Assembly: GCA_965644295.1 (NCBI GenBank)
Contig: CBFFRP010000281.1
Location: 62,001-126,000, forward strand
DNA length: 64,000 bases
Reading direction: 5' to 3'
From: Paraphysomonas bandaiensis
Lineage: Eukaryota > Chrysophyceae
Made by a program: the position numbers and the translations under genes. A model generated the notes under the pieces. It was not told the origin of the DNA, did not search any database, and saw only the letters and a list, made by a program, of their open reading frames with translations. This document shows positions 45,718 to 55,430 of the stretch, in pieces. Position 1 is the stretch's first letter. The number at the start of each line of letters is the position of its first letter.

Positions 45718-46785
45718 TCAACATGCATTACATGTCTTCTGATAATATACTGTCATATCTTCTCCAGGAATCTCTTTGTTTTCAAGATCCCACGCCATTG
45801 GAAATCTCACTCGTACTGACTGATCGAACCGCGCAGAAAATACCTCCGTCCCATTCGCGAAGTTAGAAGGGTTGCAAAACCACTTGTCACAAGGGTTAGA
45901 TAGAGTTTCGCCTGGAGAAGCTGGAGATGCTTCAATAAAACGCCATCCGTGTTGTGCGTCCCAAACCTCAACCCAGTTATGATTGCCATTCTCTACCAAT
46001 CTATTCCATGCAGGGGTACCAGACAACCTAGCCGGAATTCCTACACTTCGTAGTGCATCGATATAGAATATACTCACACCAGTGCAACTGGCATATCCAT
46101 AAGCAAGTATCGACATGGGGTCATAGATAAGAGGTGTCTGGTTACTCATGAATGTAATATTCTTCTCAAATACACCCGACCAGAGCGCAGAGTTTATCAA
46201 CAGCGCAACATCGGATGCTGAATATTCTTCAATATCACCACCAGCAGTGGCAAGGATTGACTGTACTGCTTCAAGCATTAAAGGACGCCAGTTCGACCGT
46301 CCCTCATTGACATTGGCATACGGTATTACATATTCGAGAAACATATCCTTAGGTACCTCTGCTGCCCAGCGATACATCGATCGAACAGAAAGTGAGACAT
46401 TAACACCAACATTCGCTACTCCTTCATTTGGTTGTTGGCCTTGAACTTTAAATCCAAGACTTCCCTTATTAGTGGCATCGAATGAGGGTAGATTGATATC
46501 TGTGATCAGTATGAGTGAGTAATGATATATAACATCAATACATATACACATATATACACATGTATATAACATTTATACATATATAACATCAATACATATG
46601 TATATATTCATTTAATTACCTAAATAATTCATTGATTCAATAAATGCAACTGACATAGCAATACATTCATAGTTATTAGTGTGTGTGGGATAAGGGATAT
46701 ACCCCTCTATACATGGGCTAGTAAACCCCTCAATAGACTGTAACCCTATTAATATATAGCAACATAGTATTATAACAGGGAGCAT
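45718..46785 (-). CDS. secreted transglutaminase-like (papain-fold) protein
   Basis: Two exons: 46785-46620 and 46499-45718. A 120-bp AT-rich intron joins in phase 1 to give 315 residues. The start at 46785 opens a signal peptide (LPVIILCCYILIGLQS). The transglutaminase-like core shows the catalytic triad positions: Cys194 in YGYASCTGVS, His229 in GNHNWVEVWD, and an acidic residue at Glu245 in WRFIEASP, where most family members have Asp. The context (SVGIPARLSGTPAW before the His) is typical. Such domains cross-link or cleave amide bonds in proteins or peptidoglycan-like substrates. Cysteines near the C-terminus (DKWFCNP, KTCNAC) suggest disulfides. Activity with Glu in the triad is uncertain. 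Confidence 0.85.
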
Positions 46786-47131
46786 GTTAGATAAGAGAGT
46801 AGAGTGTTAGAAGAAGAGTTAGGTGTTGATTATATGTGGGAAGGCGTTAAGACGGTGATTATAGAGCCTTTATATCTATATATATGTACACATATCTCCA
46901 TCTAGAGAATCCCACTGCCGCCGCTGTACATGTACACGCAGTATACCTATATCTACAGTATATATATATACGGCATTTTTAGCCATTTTATGTTCAGTAT
47001 TCTCTTCCTACAATCATAAAAAACAGGCATTTTCAGCAGAGAAGGGTTTTGTTGTCAAAGAGCAGATTTCAGAAAAAATATTTTGGGAATATTAAATACT
47101 ATATATATGGATTGGAGACACCTTCTCAATC
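46786..47131. promoter_or_regulatory. spacer upstream of U1 snRNA and the transglutaminase-like gene
   Basis: A 346-bp spacer between two divergent transcription units. A TATA-rich run (ATACTATATATATGG) ends about 20 bp before the U1 5' end. It would need to hold the snRNA promoter, but I cannot name a proximal sequence element. Confidence 0.35.
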
Positions 47132-47301
47132 ATACTTACCTGTTCGCGGTTTGGGGCCGATCAAGCAAAGCCCTGGCCCCCCTTTGAGCAGGCCATTGCA
47201 CTGGCGCAAGCCTGAGGTGCTGTAATTTGGGGTGAACATCCTTCGGGGTGTCTCAGCGGAATAATTTTTGACAGCTGGAGACTGCGCTTGTCGCGTCTCC
47301 T
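47132..47301 (+). ncRNA. U1 spliceosomal snRNA
   Basis: The RNA begins ATACTTACCTG, the invariant U1 5' end that pairs with 5' splice sites. Stem-loop I carries GATCAAGC, close to the U1-70K loop GAUCA. Stem-loop II is closed by CAGGC/GCCTG (47189-47193 with 47210-47214) and shows ATTGCAC, the U1A-type loop. Stem-loop III has ACATCC-TTCG-GGGTGT. The single-stranded Sm site ATAATTTTTGA lies at 47261-47271. The final stem-loop pairs GGAGAC with GTCTCC, ending at 47300. Length (about 170 nt) and order of elements match U1. This agrees with the GT-AG introns throughout the window. Confidence 0.96.
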
Positions 47302-48100
47302 TCACACATACATACTATATTCAAACATCTAACAGTTACTTACATTCGTCCAACAGTACACAAGCCAATAATGAACACTATTTCAATTCACATCATAAGA
47401 ATTTTATGTTAAACATAAATATGAAAACTTATATTCACCGTTACGTAGAGTACTGCAGTCCTTGTATATCAATGTGATATAACCACATGCGAGCACCGTA
47501 ACATAAGACTCCTCGACATTGGCACGCCCTACTTACTGTCCCATCTGACCACTAGATGCGTTATATATGATGAAAGGGTGCTGGGGATGGATTCTATTCT
47601 GTATCTCTTGTAGAGATTTGTGTGTAAATAACTTCGTACAATTCTCGAGAGCACGTAGCTAAGTACCAGCGAAACAATACATTCTGGTAATGTACAGAAT
47701 GCAAGCTATCAGACGTAATTTGTGCAGATCCTCTCGGTGAGCATCACAGATTACACAGCGAACGATGCTATTGTTTATAGGGCTGCATTTGTTAAGAGTG
47801 TTTTGTGTGTATAACACATGTTAACAAGAATAGTACATGATAATAATCGAACTAAAACATTGATTGCTATTTAAGTTGCAACAAAATCGCGTTATTTTCA
47901 CTAAATTTCACTCACTCAATAAAACTGAAATATCGTCGACTCAGCTATCGTATTAGTGATAGGTCCCATCGGCTCCCTCAGAGTGCATTAAACTGATATC
48001 AGCTACAACATATAGGCATGAGCATATTACTTTCAGCAGGAAGGGAAAGATATGTCAAATATACGTAGATTTTGAAAGTTGTGCACCATTAAGTATAGCA
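47302..48100. other. intergenic region
   Basis: About 0.8 kb after U1 and before the 3' end of the acylphosphatase-like gene. I see no coding frame or RNA gene I can support. Confidence 0.5.
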
Positions 48101-48990
48101 CTAACCGTTGCCTGAGTGAATGCTCTCTGCCCCGTCTGGATCTTCGGAATAGTACTCATGATCTCTCATCAGCTGCGCCTCAACATGATGTGGTATCCTA
48201 TACACGATGAATCCTCTTCGTAAATATTCCACATACTGTGCTGAGTGCTTGAAATCATCGTCCAAGGGAGTGTATCCATCCACAAGTCTCAACCATCGCA
48301 TGAAGGGAATGATTGTGCTCTCGAAGGGTGCATGATCAGGAAAAACAACTAAAGACTGTATGCAAGTTGCGGAGATGCGTCTCACCCATCCTCCGAAACC
48401 ATATTCCATCGCCTTGTGCTTCAGAACAGACCTCATGCCACGCTGACATACCTAAACATCTATATTAACTTCTAGGACGTACATATACAATACACATGCA
48501 GCCACCTGAAATCGAAATGAGTAGGTCTTGAGTTCTGTAGATTTGATCAGGCGCTTGAGATGGGAGGAATGCATATTATGGTGATGTAGTGGAGATTGAG
48601 GATTAGCAAGGGGCCTATCAGGTGCAGTGCTCGGTCGTGATGGTTGCTCTTAGTACTAATTACACAAGTATTGTTTATTAATGAATATTGGCATACCATA
48701 AGGATGAATTATGACCCCAGCTAGCACAGACGCATTGATCTCATCCAGTTCCAATACCCGTTGCAGGAAAGATGTCATCTCCGAGTTTGTTTTCCCTCGA
48801 CAGACAGCATATAGATCAGCTTCGTCATATATAGGTGATTCTTTTAATTTCGTAAGTATATGTTTACGTCGATGAGGTGGTACAGCAGTAATAATATTAT
48901 GAAAACTATATACATTATAATGTCAGATATAGTCATATAAAACACTTATTTGTACCTATCTTCTGATTCGTTTGATATATTCACAGACAT
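48101..48990 (-). CDS. protein with a degenerate acylphosphatase-like domain
   Basis: Four exons: 48990-48956, 48905-48697, 48648-48506 and 48451-48101. The introns are 50, 48 and 54 bp, and the product is 245 residues starting MSVNISNESED. The N-terminal 80 residues are helical and charged; a Pro/Ser/His-rich linker follows. Residues about 122-180 resemble acylphosphatase: KTYSFRFQVCQRGMRS then AMEYGFGGWVRR. Arg136 sits where the phosphate-binding Arg of the GVxFR motif should be. The catalytic Asn, expected exactly 18 residues later in GWVRN, is Arg154. The domain is therefore probably inactive, or acts as a binding module. The C-terminus is acidic. The fold call is a motif judgement. Confidence 0.65.
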
Positions 48991-49652
48991 TCTTATTGTT
49001 TATTATTATTCGATTCGTTTGCTATGTATCTATATCTATATAATGATTATATATACCAATACACATGATGTTAATATATATATATATAATGTATATGTAT
49101 ATGTATGTATGTATGTTGACTTGCTTGGTGGGTTGAACTCAAGCACTTCTACTTGAAGTATATCATCTACGAGAGTGCTCTGTACATATATACAGTACAG
49201 TATCATGTAATCATATGTATAGACTAGGAAGCATGTATTCTCGAATCTCTTTATCTGAAATCTAGAAATATGGCTATAAGGTTTAAGCAATTTTTTAGTA
49301 TATAAAATGGGATAAAGATTTCATGGCCTAGATATCCGGATATTGGATATATATATGTGTTTTTATCGACATATCATGTGAATTTTATGGTACTGCTATA
49401 ATATCATGTTTTTTTATATATGAAAACAGCTGTAGGTATGGCTCTCTCTATATAACATATGTACATATACAGCAGTATACAGCAGCCCATACTGCACATG
49501 TGTATGTGTATAAGTGTGTATGTATTTGTATAGGATTGATAACAAACTGAACCTCTCACCATACATACATGTATATACACACCATTTACCTAACAATCTC
49601 TATATATAATCATATATAAACTAATCTCATTCATCTCATTCACTCTATCACA
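48991..49652. other. spacer between divergent genes
   Basis: A very AT-rich 660-bp spacer with TATA-type dinucleotide runs. It holds the upstream regions of the acylphosphatase-like gene (-) and phosphofructokinase (+). No precise motif is recognised. Confidence 0.45.
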
Positions 49653-51484
49653 ATGCCAGTAGATAAGTATCCTATCCCTGATAGTGTAGCATTATTCTTT
49701 GCATCTACTATCACATCCTTATATATGATATATCGTGCCAAAGTTAATACAATGAAAGAAGATATACGTTTACATATTCAATATAAAAAACAACCATATA
49801 TAGTACCCCCTCAAGATATAAGAAGAACATCTGCTGCACCTAGTATAAAAGTTGTATCAGGTGCTGGTAATGAAGATCTGAAAGGAAAATCTATACAAGG
49901 GTATGTATATATATATACATATACATCTTAATTGATTATTATTCTTATTTATTATTAGTTTTGCAATTGATGATGTACGGATACATCATGTGGATTCACT
50001 ACGTGATATATTTCCATCACGAAATGTTTGTAATGTTGTTCGTCAAAAGGTTGGGGCTGATACAGGAGCTCCAACACACTATAGTTCTATTATGAGTGAC
50101 GATGACTTCGTTCTTGCAAGCATTGTTAGGAAGGGTACAGGTGAAAGGTCTTGTGATGCACATGTCCGAGCTGGTCCGCGAGCTGTGACACATTTCGACC
50201 CGAGGACTGTCAGGGCGGGTATTGTCACGTGTGGTGGATTGTGTCCCGGCCTCAACAACGTCATACGCGAAATTGTGCATGCATTATACAGTCTGTATGA
50301 TGTTGAGAAGGTTATCGGTATCCGGGGTGGATTCAACGGTATGACTAACCCCGAGTTTGAGACAATAGAGCTTACAGAGGATGTGGTGGCGGACTGTCAC
50401 CACCAAGGCGGTAGTATTCTCGGCTCATCTAGAGGTGGTTTCCATCTCGAAAAAATGATAGCATTTTTGCAAAAACATCGTCTTAATCAGCTCTACGTAA
50501 TTGGTGGAGATGGGACACACAGGGGTGCGATGGCACTTGCCCAGGAGTGCATGGATAGGAAGCTCAACATTTCCATTGCCGGCATCCCCAAGACCATAGA
50601 TAACGATGTGGATCTCATAGACCGTTCATTTGGATTCCAGACTGCTGTGGAAGCAGCACAAGCTGCAATTCGATCAGCCAAAACTGAGGCTCGTTGCAAT
50701 ATCCCCAACGGAGTCGGAGTTGTCAAGCTCATGGGTCGCTCGGCAGGATTTATAGCAGTGCATGCGTGCTTAGGCAGTGGAGACATAGATTTATGCCTCG
50801 TACCCGAAATCCCAATCGTACTAGAAGGAGAAGGCGGATACCTTCCTTTTCTACTGCGTCGAGTACGCGAAAAGGGACATGCGGTAGTAGTTGTAGCTGA
50901 GGGAGCTGGCGAAGAGCTGCTTGGTGAAAGCGCCGAGAAGGACGCAGGTGGGAATAAGAAGCTGCCTCCGATAGGGGTAAGTGCACTACTGACAAGGTTG
51001 CTAACTATGTTGTGGACGTGATTACGATTATATCTCTCGACGTGTACTAATGTAGTTGCGTTGTAGGAGTTCATGAAGGATAAAATTGCGCAATATTTTG
51101 AGGATAATGGTGAAGCCTCCAATGTGCGGTATATCAACCCATCATATATGATTAGGTGAGGAACTTGTACGCTGAAATAAATGTAGATGTGATGGATATA
51201 TATCATTGCGTTTCAGATCTGTCCCAGCCAACTCAAGCGATGCTTTGTACTGCATGCTTCTAGCACAGAATGCTGTTCATGGGGCAATGGCTGGGTTCAC
51301 AGCCTTTACCACCGGAATGATTAATAACAGACTGGTTTATATCCCCATAAAAAGGATTGTTGCCACCTCGCCGAGAGTAATGGATGCAAGGGGAAGGATG
51401 TGGGAGCGGGTACTCGCCGAAACAATGCAACCGCAACACAAACAGGCTGTCACACGTGACGAAGTCTCAATGTCAGACACGTAG
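49653..51484 (+). CDS. 6-phosphofructokinase, plant/trypanosomatid type
   Basis: Four exons: 49653-49900, 49959-50976, 51067-51155 and 51217-51484. The introns are 58, 90 and 61 bp, and the product is 540 residues. It phosphorylates fructose 6-phosphate at C1, the committed step of glycolysis. Motifs in order are GIVTCGGLCPGLNNVIREIV, VIGIRGGFNGM, GGDGTHRGA near residue 265, GIPKTIDNDVDLIDRSFGF near residue 290, VKLMGRSAGFIAVHA, and LVPEIPIVLEGEGGYLPF. The donor-specificity positions are Gly in GGDG and Lys in PKTIDND. That pair is found in ATP-using enzymes of plants and trypanosomatids, whereas true pyrophosphate enzymes have GGDD. I therefore favour ATP. The first 30 residues hold a short hydrophobic segment that might be an anchor or targeting signal. 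Confidence 0.94.
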
Positions 51485-51668
51485 GTTCACTACAGTTGCT
51501 TATCCATGTAGATGATATATGACTGCTTTAGGTTTGCAATGTAAGAGTGGATCTAGGTATGCCATTTTACTTTAGAATCTAATTGTTCTTTACCCAAGTA
51601 GTTGTGATTTTGAAATTTTCAATTTTGAGAAATTGTGAGATTTCAATGTACGAAGTATACATATTGTT

Positions 51669-51892
51669 AGTAATTATTCGCGAAATGTATTCGCTATTCG
51701 AATATCACTGTTGTAAGTGGTATATTTTACTCTATACAATATTCACTACTCACTGACTGGGAATGCAGTGTGAATTAGGTAGTAATTATTCGCGAAATGT
51801 ATTCGCTATTCGAATATCACTGTTGTAAGTGGTATATTTTACTCTATACAATGTTCACTACTTACTGACTGGGAATGCAGTGTGAATTAGGT
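51669..51892. repeat. 112-bp tandem duplication
   Basis: Two adjacent copies (51669-51780 and 51781-51892) begin AGTAATTATTCGCGAAATGT and differ at about two bases, so the duplication is recent. It lies 185 bp after the phosphofructokinase stop. Confidence 0.95.
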
Positions 51893-52205
51893 ATGTTATT
51901 AACTATTTTTGAGTGACAGCATTAGTGGACGGTGAACGTCATTGCGGGTGATATAATACTACGTGTGCAGTTTACGCAGGACTAGAAAGCAAATACTACT
52001 CCATCAATATAAGTACTGTCAATATATCGTAGTAATTGCTGGTCTCGAGCGAGGTTATAATGGGATACTATCATAATATGATATTCCCATGATATTATCA
52101 AACAATTGTATTGCAATATTTTTGTTATTTTTGTTCCTTATCCCTGATTTGCATGTTGGGATAGGTATGTGTCTCTAATATAGAACAGTAGTATATAGTA
52201 TACGG
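51893..52205. other. spacer with an orphan right end of the hAT-MITE family
   Basis: TTCCTTATCCCTG ends at 52146 and is preceded by TTGTATTGCAATA, matching the right terminus of the 40456-40881 element. No matching left end was found upstream. The adjacent larger hAT element starts 60 bp later. Confidence 0.45.
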
Positions 52206-52295
52206 CAGGGCTGCGTAACAATTAATTAAATTTCAATTAATTGTAATTGCAATTAATAGGCAATTATTTACTATATGTATTAGGTATTAGGAGTA

Positions 52296-52479
52296 GTGAA
52301 TGTCTGATTATTTAGCAATAGGCGTTGAGACCTTGCATCAATTAGTGGCTAGAAGAATGCTAGTCATACTAGTTAGACCACTACCCGTAACTAATCAATA
52401 CAAACTCTTTTATCCTACTATTTAACGCTACGAAAGCTGCTTGTGCGTCGCCGCAAGCACCAAGGTGCAACCACTTCCG
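52296..52479 (+). repeat. dispersed hAT-associated repeat with hairpin, copy C
   Basis: Lies about 90 bp inside the left terminus of the intact hAT element, which explains the isolated copies elsewhere as hAT subterminal sequence. The hairpin spans 52431-52479 with outer stem CGAAAG/CTTCCG (one mismatch) and inner stem GCTTG/CAAGC. Confidence 0.75.
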
Positions 52480-52526
52480 TTCTTTTTGTGTGATATGAAA
52501 TTCGCCTTTATCGTGTGTCCGTGGAC

Positions 52527-53012
52527 TCACCGGCGCTTTTGATCTGGGGGTCTCCCTTTGGGATGGGTCTCCAGTGGTTTTGGAGGGGGCTCAGCATTCT
52601 GAATTAGGGTCCTGAGTGCACCTAGTTCCAGATGTGTGGGTTGAGAGTGGTGGGGATTGTTGGGAGGAGGAGTTGGGTTTGTAGTCTGTGTTACTGTGCT
52701 CCTGTGGGGCCGCGGGTGTAGATAGAGTTGTCGAAGCCGTCGGCGTTGTGGAGGTCTGGGCAGTCCAGTGCTCTGTCGGGTAGGACCTGTGAGGTGTGCA
52801 CGTGTGTCTGGAGTCGGATACGCTGTGGGGGGTCTTCGTTGGACCCCTAGTAGTCGAAGGACTCTCGGACGTTGTCTTGACTGACTGCGTTTCGGACGGG
52901 GTCTCGGGAGTAGCCTCGGCGGCCTTTTGGACATGGTGATATAGCGACAACCGCGATCCTGTAACATAAGCTTCGCTGCAGTGTAAAGCGGTTGCAGGAG
53001 ATTAATAACCAC
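52527..53012 (-). other. GC-rich cargo segment with Ser/Thr/Pro-rich frame inside the hAT element
   Basis: This part of the transposon is far more GC-rich than its surroundings. On the minus strand one open frame (52950-52591, no initial ATG) is very rich in Ser, Thr and Pro with mucin-like phrases (TTSESPSTTRGPTKTP). An overlapping frame with an ATG is Arg/Pro-rich. It may be captured host sequence or simply compositionally biased DNA; overlapping open frames are expected in such sequence. I do not claim a functional protein. Confidence 0.3.
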
Positions 53013-53828
53013 TGTTTCTAGGTTCCGTAGACTGTGAGCCGTCAGGTGGTTGTGTATGTCATCTCCGAAGACCGTTTCCAGTTGGGTAGGTATTAGGACA
53101 TAATATTAGAATTAGAACTTGTGGAAAACATTAAGGTCAATAGCCATTTATTGTCCTTGTAATGGCCATCACCCTTAATGGTTATTATAACGGCTATTCA
53201 AATGGTGGGAAGAAGTTGTCCTCTCATTATAAATATCTTTACATTAAGAGATTAAGAGAAGTACTGTGTTCTTTGTACGGTAAATTATGTGTCTTTACTC
53301 TTGACCTTTAGCAAGAAGACGAAGTTCAGCTCGATCCATAGCGTATTACCCTTCTAGTTTGAAGATATATATCTATAAGTAGTGTGGCAATCATCTTCTT
53401 ACCAATCCTGGACTGTCATACTAGACACTGCAGGATTCAAGTGCACTGCTAACTGATGTGCAGCGGTATGGACTTACTGGCGAGAATACATCAAGCGCAC
53501 CAAGAACAAAAGCGACTACGCACTACCAAACCAACTAAGTACCGCTGCTTGAAGCATATTTGAAAGCATGTATAGAAAGGCTTTTCAGTAGAGCAAAAAT
53601 TAACATGAGTGATATGCGCAAATCTATGGCACCTCATCGATTAGAGGCCCTTATGTTCTTGCGCTTTCTGTGGAATGCTATACGTGCTTGTTATGAGTAA
53701 CTAAGTTAATTAGACAATAATTGGCACAATTGAATTGCAATTAAAATAATCGCAATTATAATTGCGCAAGCTATAGCTAATAATTGCAATTTAATTACAG
53801 TTAATTGTTACGCAGCCCTGGTATACGG

Positions 53829-54283
53829 TGGATATAATGACGAAAACGATAATACGTAGTCAAATTATGACTCTTCCTCTTCCAAGCTCAATGTCTCTAT
53901 GGAGACCGTGGTTGTGTCACATCAGCGGGTCCGGGCTCAGATTGTCCCCCTCTCTCCAAGCATGGATGAATTAGTACACACCACACTGCCGACAAATATC
54001 TTGTCCTACCATGTTGTACATGTTTCCATTTCAATAACTTGGCTTTACAACTTCCCTCTTACCTAACGCCTTCAGTTAAACCACGTGCCAGCACCAATGC
54101 AGCGCTGACTGCTCCTATCGGACATCTCCCTATCTGTCTCACACACCGTTCTCTATGGTTACAACCACTCCTCGCATGGATCGTGCGGGTAGGCACTCGA
54201 AAAAGGTGCACTTGTTCATTCCCTAACACCTTTATTCTCCATCGACCCCGCTACTCCGTATCGGCAGGCAGCATCATATTTTT
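53829..54283. other. spacer between hAT element and fold-back repeat
   Basis: No supportable gene. A 16-bp word, AAAACGATAATACGTA, at 53843-53858 recurs exactly at 55052-55067 just after the second fold-back repeat. Confidence 0.4.
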
Positions 54284-54650
54284 CGGAAATAAATTGAGGC
54301 AAATATCTTCTATATTATTGATATACAACTACGGCTGGAATACAGAGAATTGTTGTCTCAATAATAGAGGGAATCTTTGAACAAAAATATACTATGGTGC
54401 ACTCACCCAATCCCCCACTTCTTCCGGCTTACCTATCATTCCTACAGTCTACACATCTCATTGGATGACTACTGTATTTTATAAGTGGTATACGACTCTA
54501 CACAATATACAGCGTATCACACTGTACTCCGTATTGGCATCCGTATATTTTTGTTCAAAAATGCCTCTAATATTGAGACAACAATTATCTGTATTCCAGC
54601 TGTAGTTGTATATCAGTTTTATAGACAATATTTGCTTCAATTTGTTTCCG
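54284..54650. repeat. inverted repeat with about 110-bp arms
   Basis: Left arm 54284-54393 (starting CGGAAATAAATTGAGG, ending AACAAAAATATAC) and right arm 54543-54650 are reverse complements with several mismatches. The spacer is 149 bp. No transposase and no clear terminal duplication. Confidence 0.8.
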
Positions 54651-54833
54651 TCTTCCAGTCAATCTCGTCGACTCCACACAACACCATCACCACCGCCTTT
54701 CCTACTTGACTTATATGTGCACCTCCTATATAACCACCCTTTGGAAGCATACTTACTCAATCACCCTCCGTACAACAATCACCTGATACAATGCAACGTG
54801 GAGATTCTTCCTCTAACAGACGAACCTACACCT

Positions 54834-55036
54834 CCTACGGCGAGCAGAGTAATACGAGCGTTCGACCTTGGCAACCTGGGTACGAAGTCAGGCAGGGTAT
54901 GGGTAAGAATGTCGCCGCTGATTCGAGGCGCTGAGAGCGTACATGAATCAGCGGCGACATTCTTACCCATACCCTGCCTGACTTCGTACCCAGGTCTGCC
55001 AAGGTCGAACGCTCGGATTACTCTGCTCGCCGTAGG
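54834..55036. repeat. near-perfect palindrome with 91-bp arms
   Basis: Left arm 54834-54924 and right arm 54945-55036 differ by one substitution and one 1-base indel; the loop is only 20 bp. The arms are GC-richer than the surroundings (for example GAATGTCGCCGCTGATTC). DNA or RNA here would form a long stable hairpin. I recognise no tRNA or other known RNA in the arm. Confidence 0.95.
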
Positions 55037-55164
55037 AGCAAGTAAACCTGGAAAACGATAATACGTACTGTGTAGCTATGATGAAATTATGTTGGTGAGG
55101 ATGAGTTTTATGCGAACTGTCACAATAGTGTATGCAATAATAATAATCTATTAATATTGAAAGT

Positions 55165-55292
55165 CTTATTATTAGCAATAGGCGTTAAGAATCAGCACCT
55201 GCTTACTGCTTAGTAGCTAGATAAAACTAGTCGAGCTAGATACACATCTACCTGTAACTAACTAGTACAAACTATATTATCCTACTATTTAT
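55165..55292 (+). repeat. dispersed hAT-associated repeat, copy D without hairpin
   Basis: Shares the TTAGCAATAGGCGTTAAGA start and the TATCCTACTATTTA end with the copies at 38.9 and 52.3 kb, then stops exactly where the hairpin would begin. Confidence 0.6.
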
Positions 55293-55430
55293 CAAAGATT
55301 TTCTCATTGCTATAACATTTATTACGTCGATTTCAATACACAACATAGTATACTAGATTGCACTCTTACCTATACACCACACATAATGTCAACAACAGAA
55401 TACAGGTTTCACTACAAGAACAAGTCGCCA

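Larger units (their letters stand above)
52206..53820 (+). mobile_element. hAT transposon with intact termini, 1,615 bp
   Basis: The left end CAGGGCTGCGTAACAATTAA and right end TTAATTGTTACGCAGCCCTG are perfect inverted repeats for 20 bases. The element is bordered on both sides by GTATACGG (52198-52205 and 53821-53828), an exact 8-bp target duplication. Only the tail of the transposase remains (about 53520-53690: AKINMSDMRKSMAPHRLEAL with FLRF), and it has stops, so this copy is non-autonomous. The interior also carries the dispersed repeat with hairpin and a GC-rich segment. Intact ends and duplication mean it could still be mobilised in trans. Confidence 0.92.

Noticed and set aside
49653-51484. 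Calling the phosphofructokinase pyrophosphate-dependent
   Set aside because: The key position is Gly (GGDG), not the Asp of pyrophosphate enzymes.
52905-52945. GGCCTTTTGGACATGG as the start of a U2 snRNA
   Set aside because: Only the short GGCCTTTTGG word matches; branch-recognition and Sm sequences are absent, and it lies in hAT cargo.
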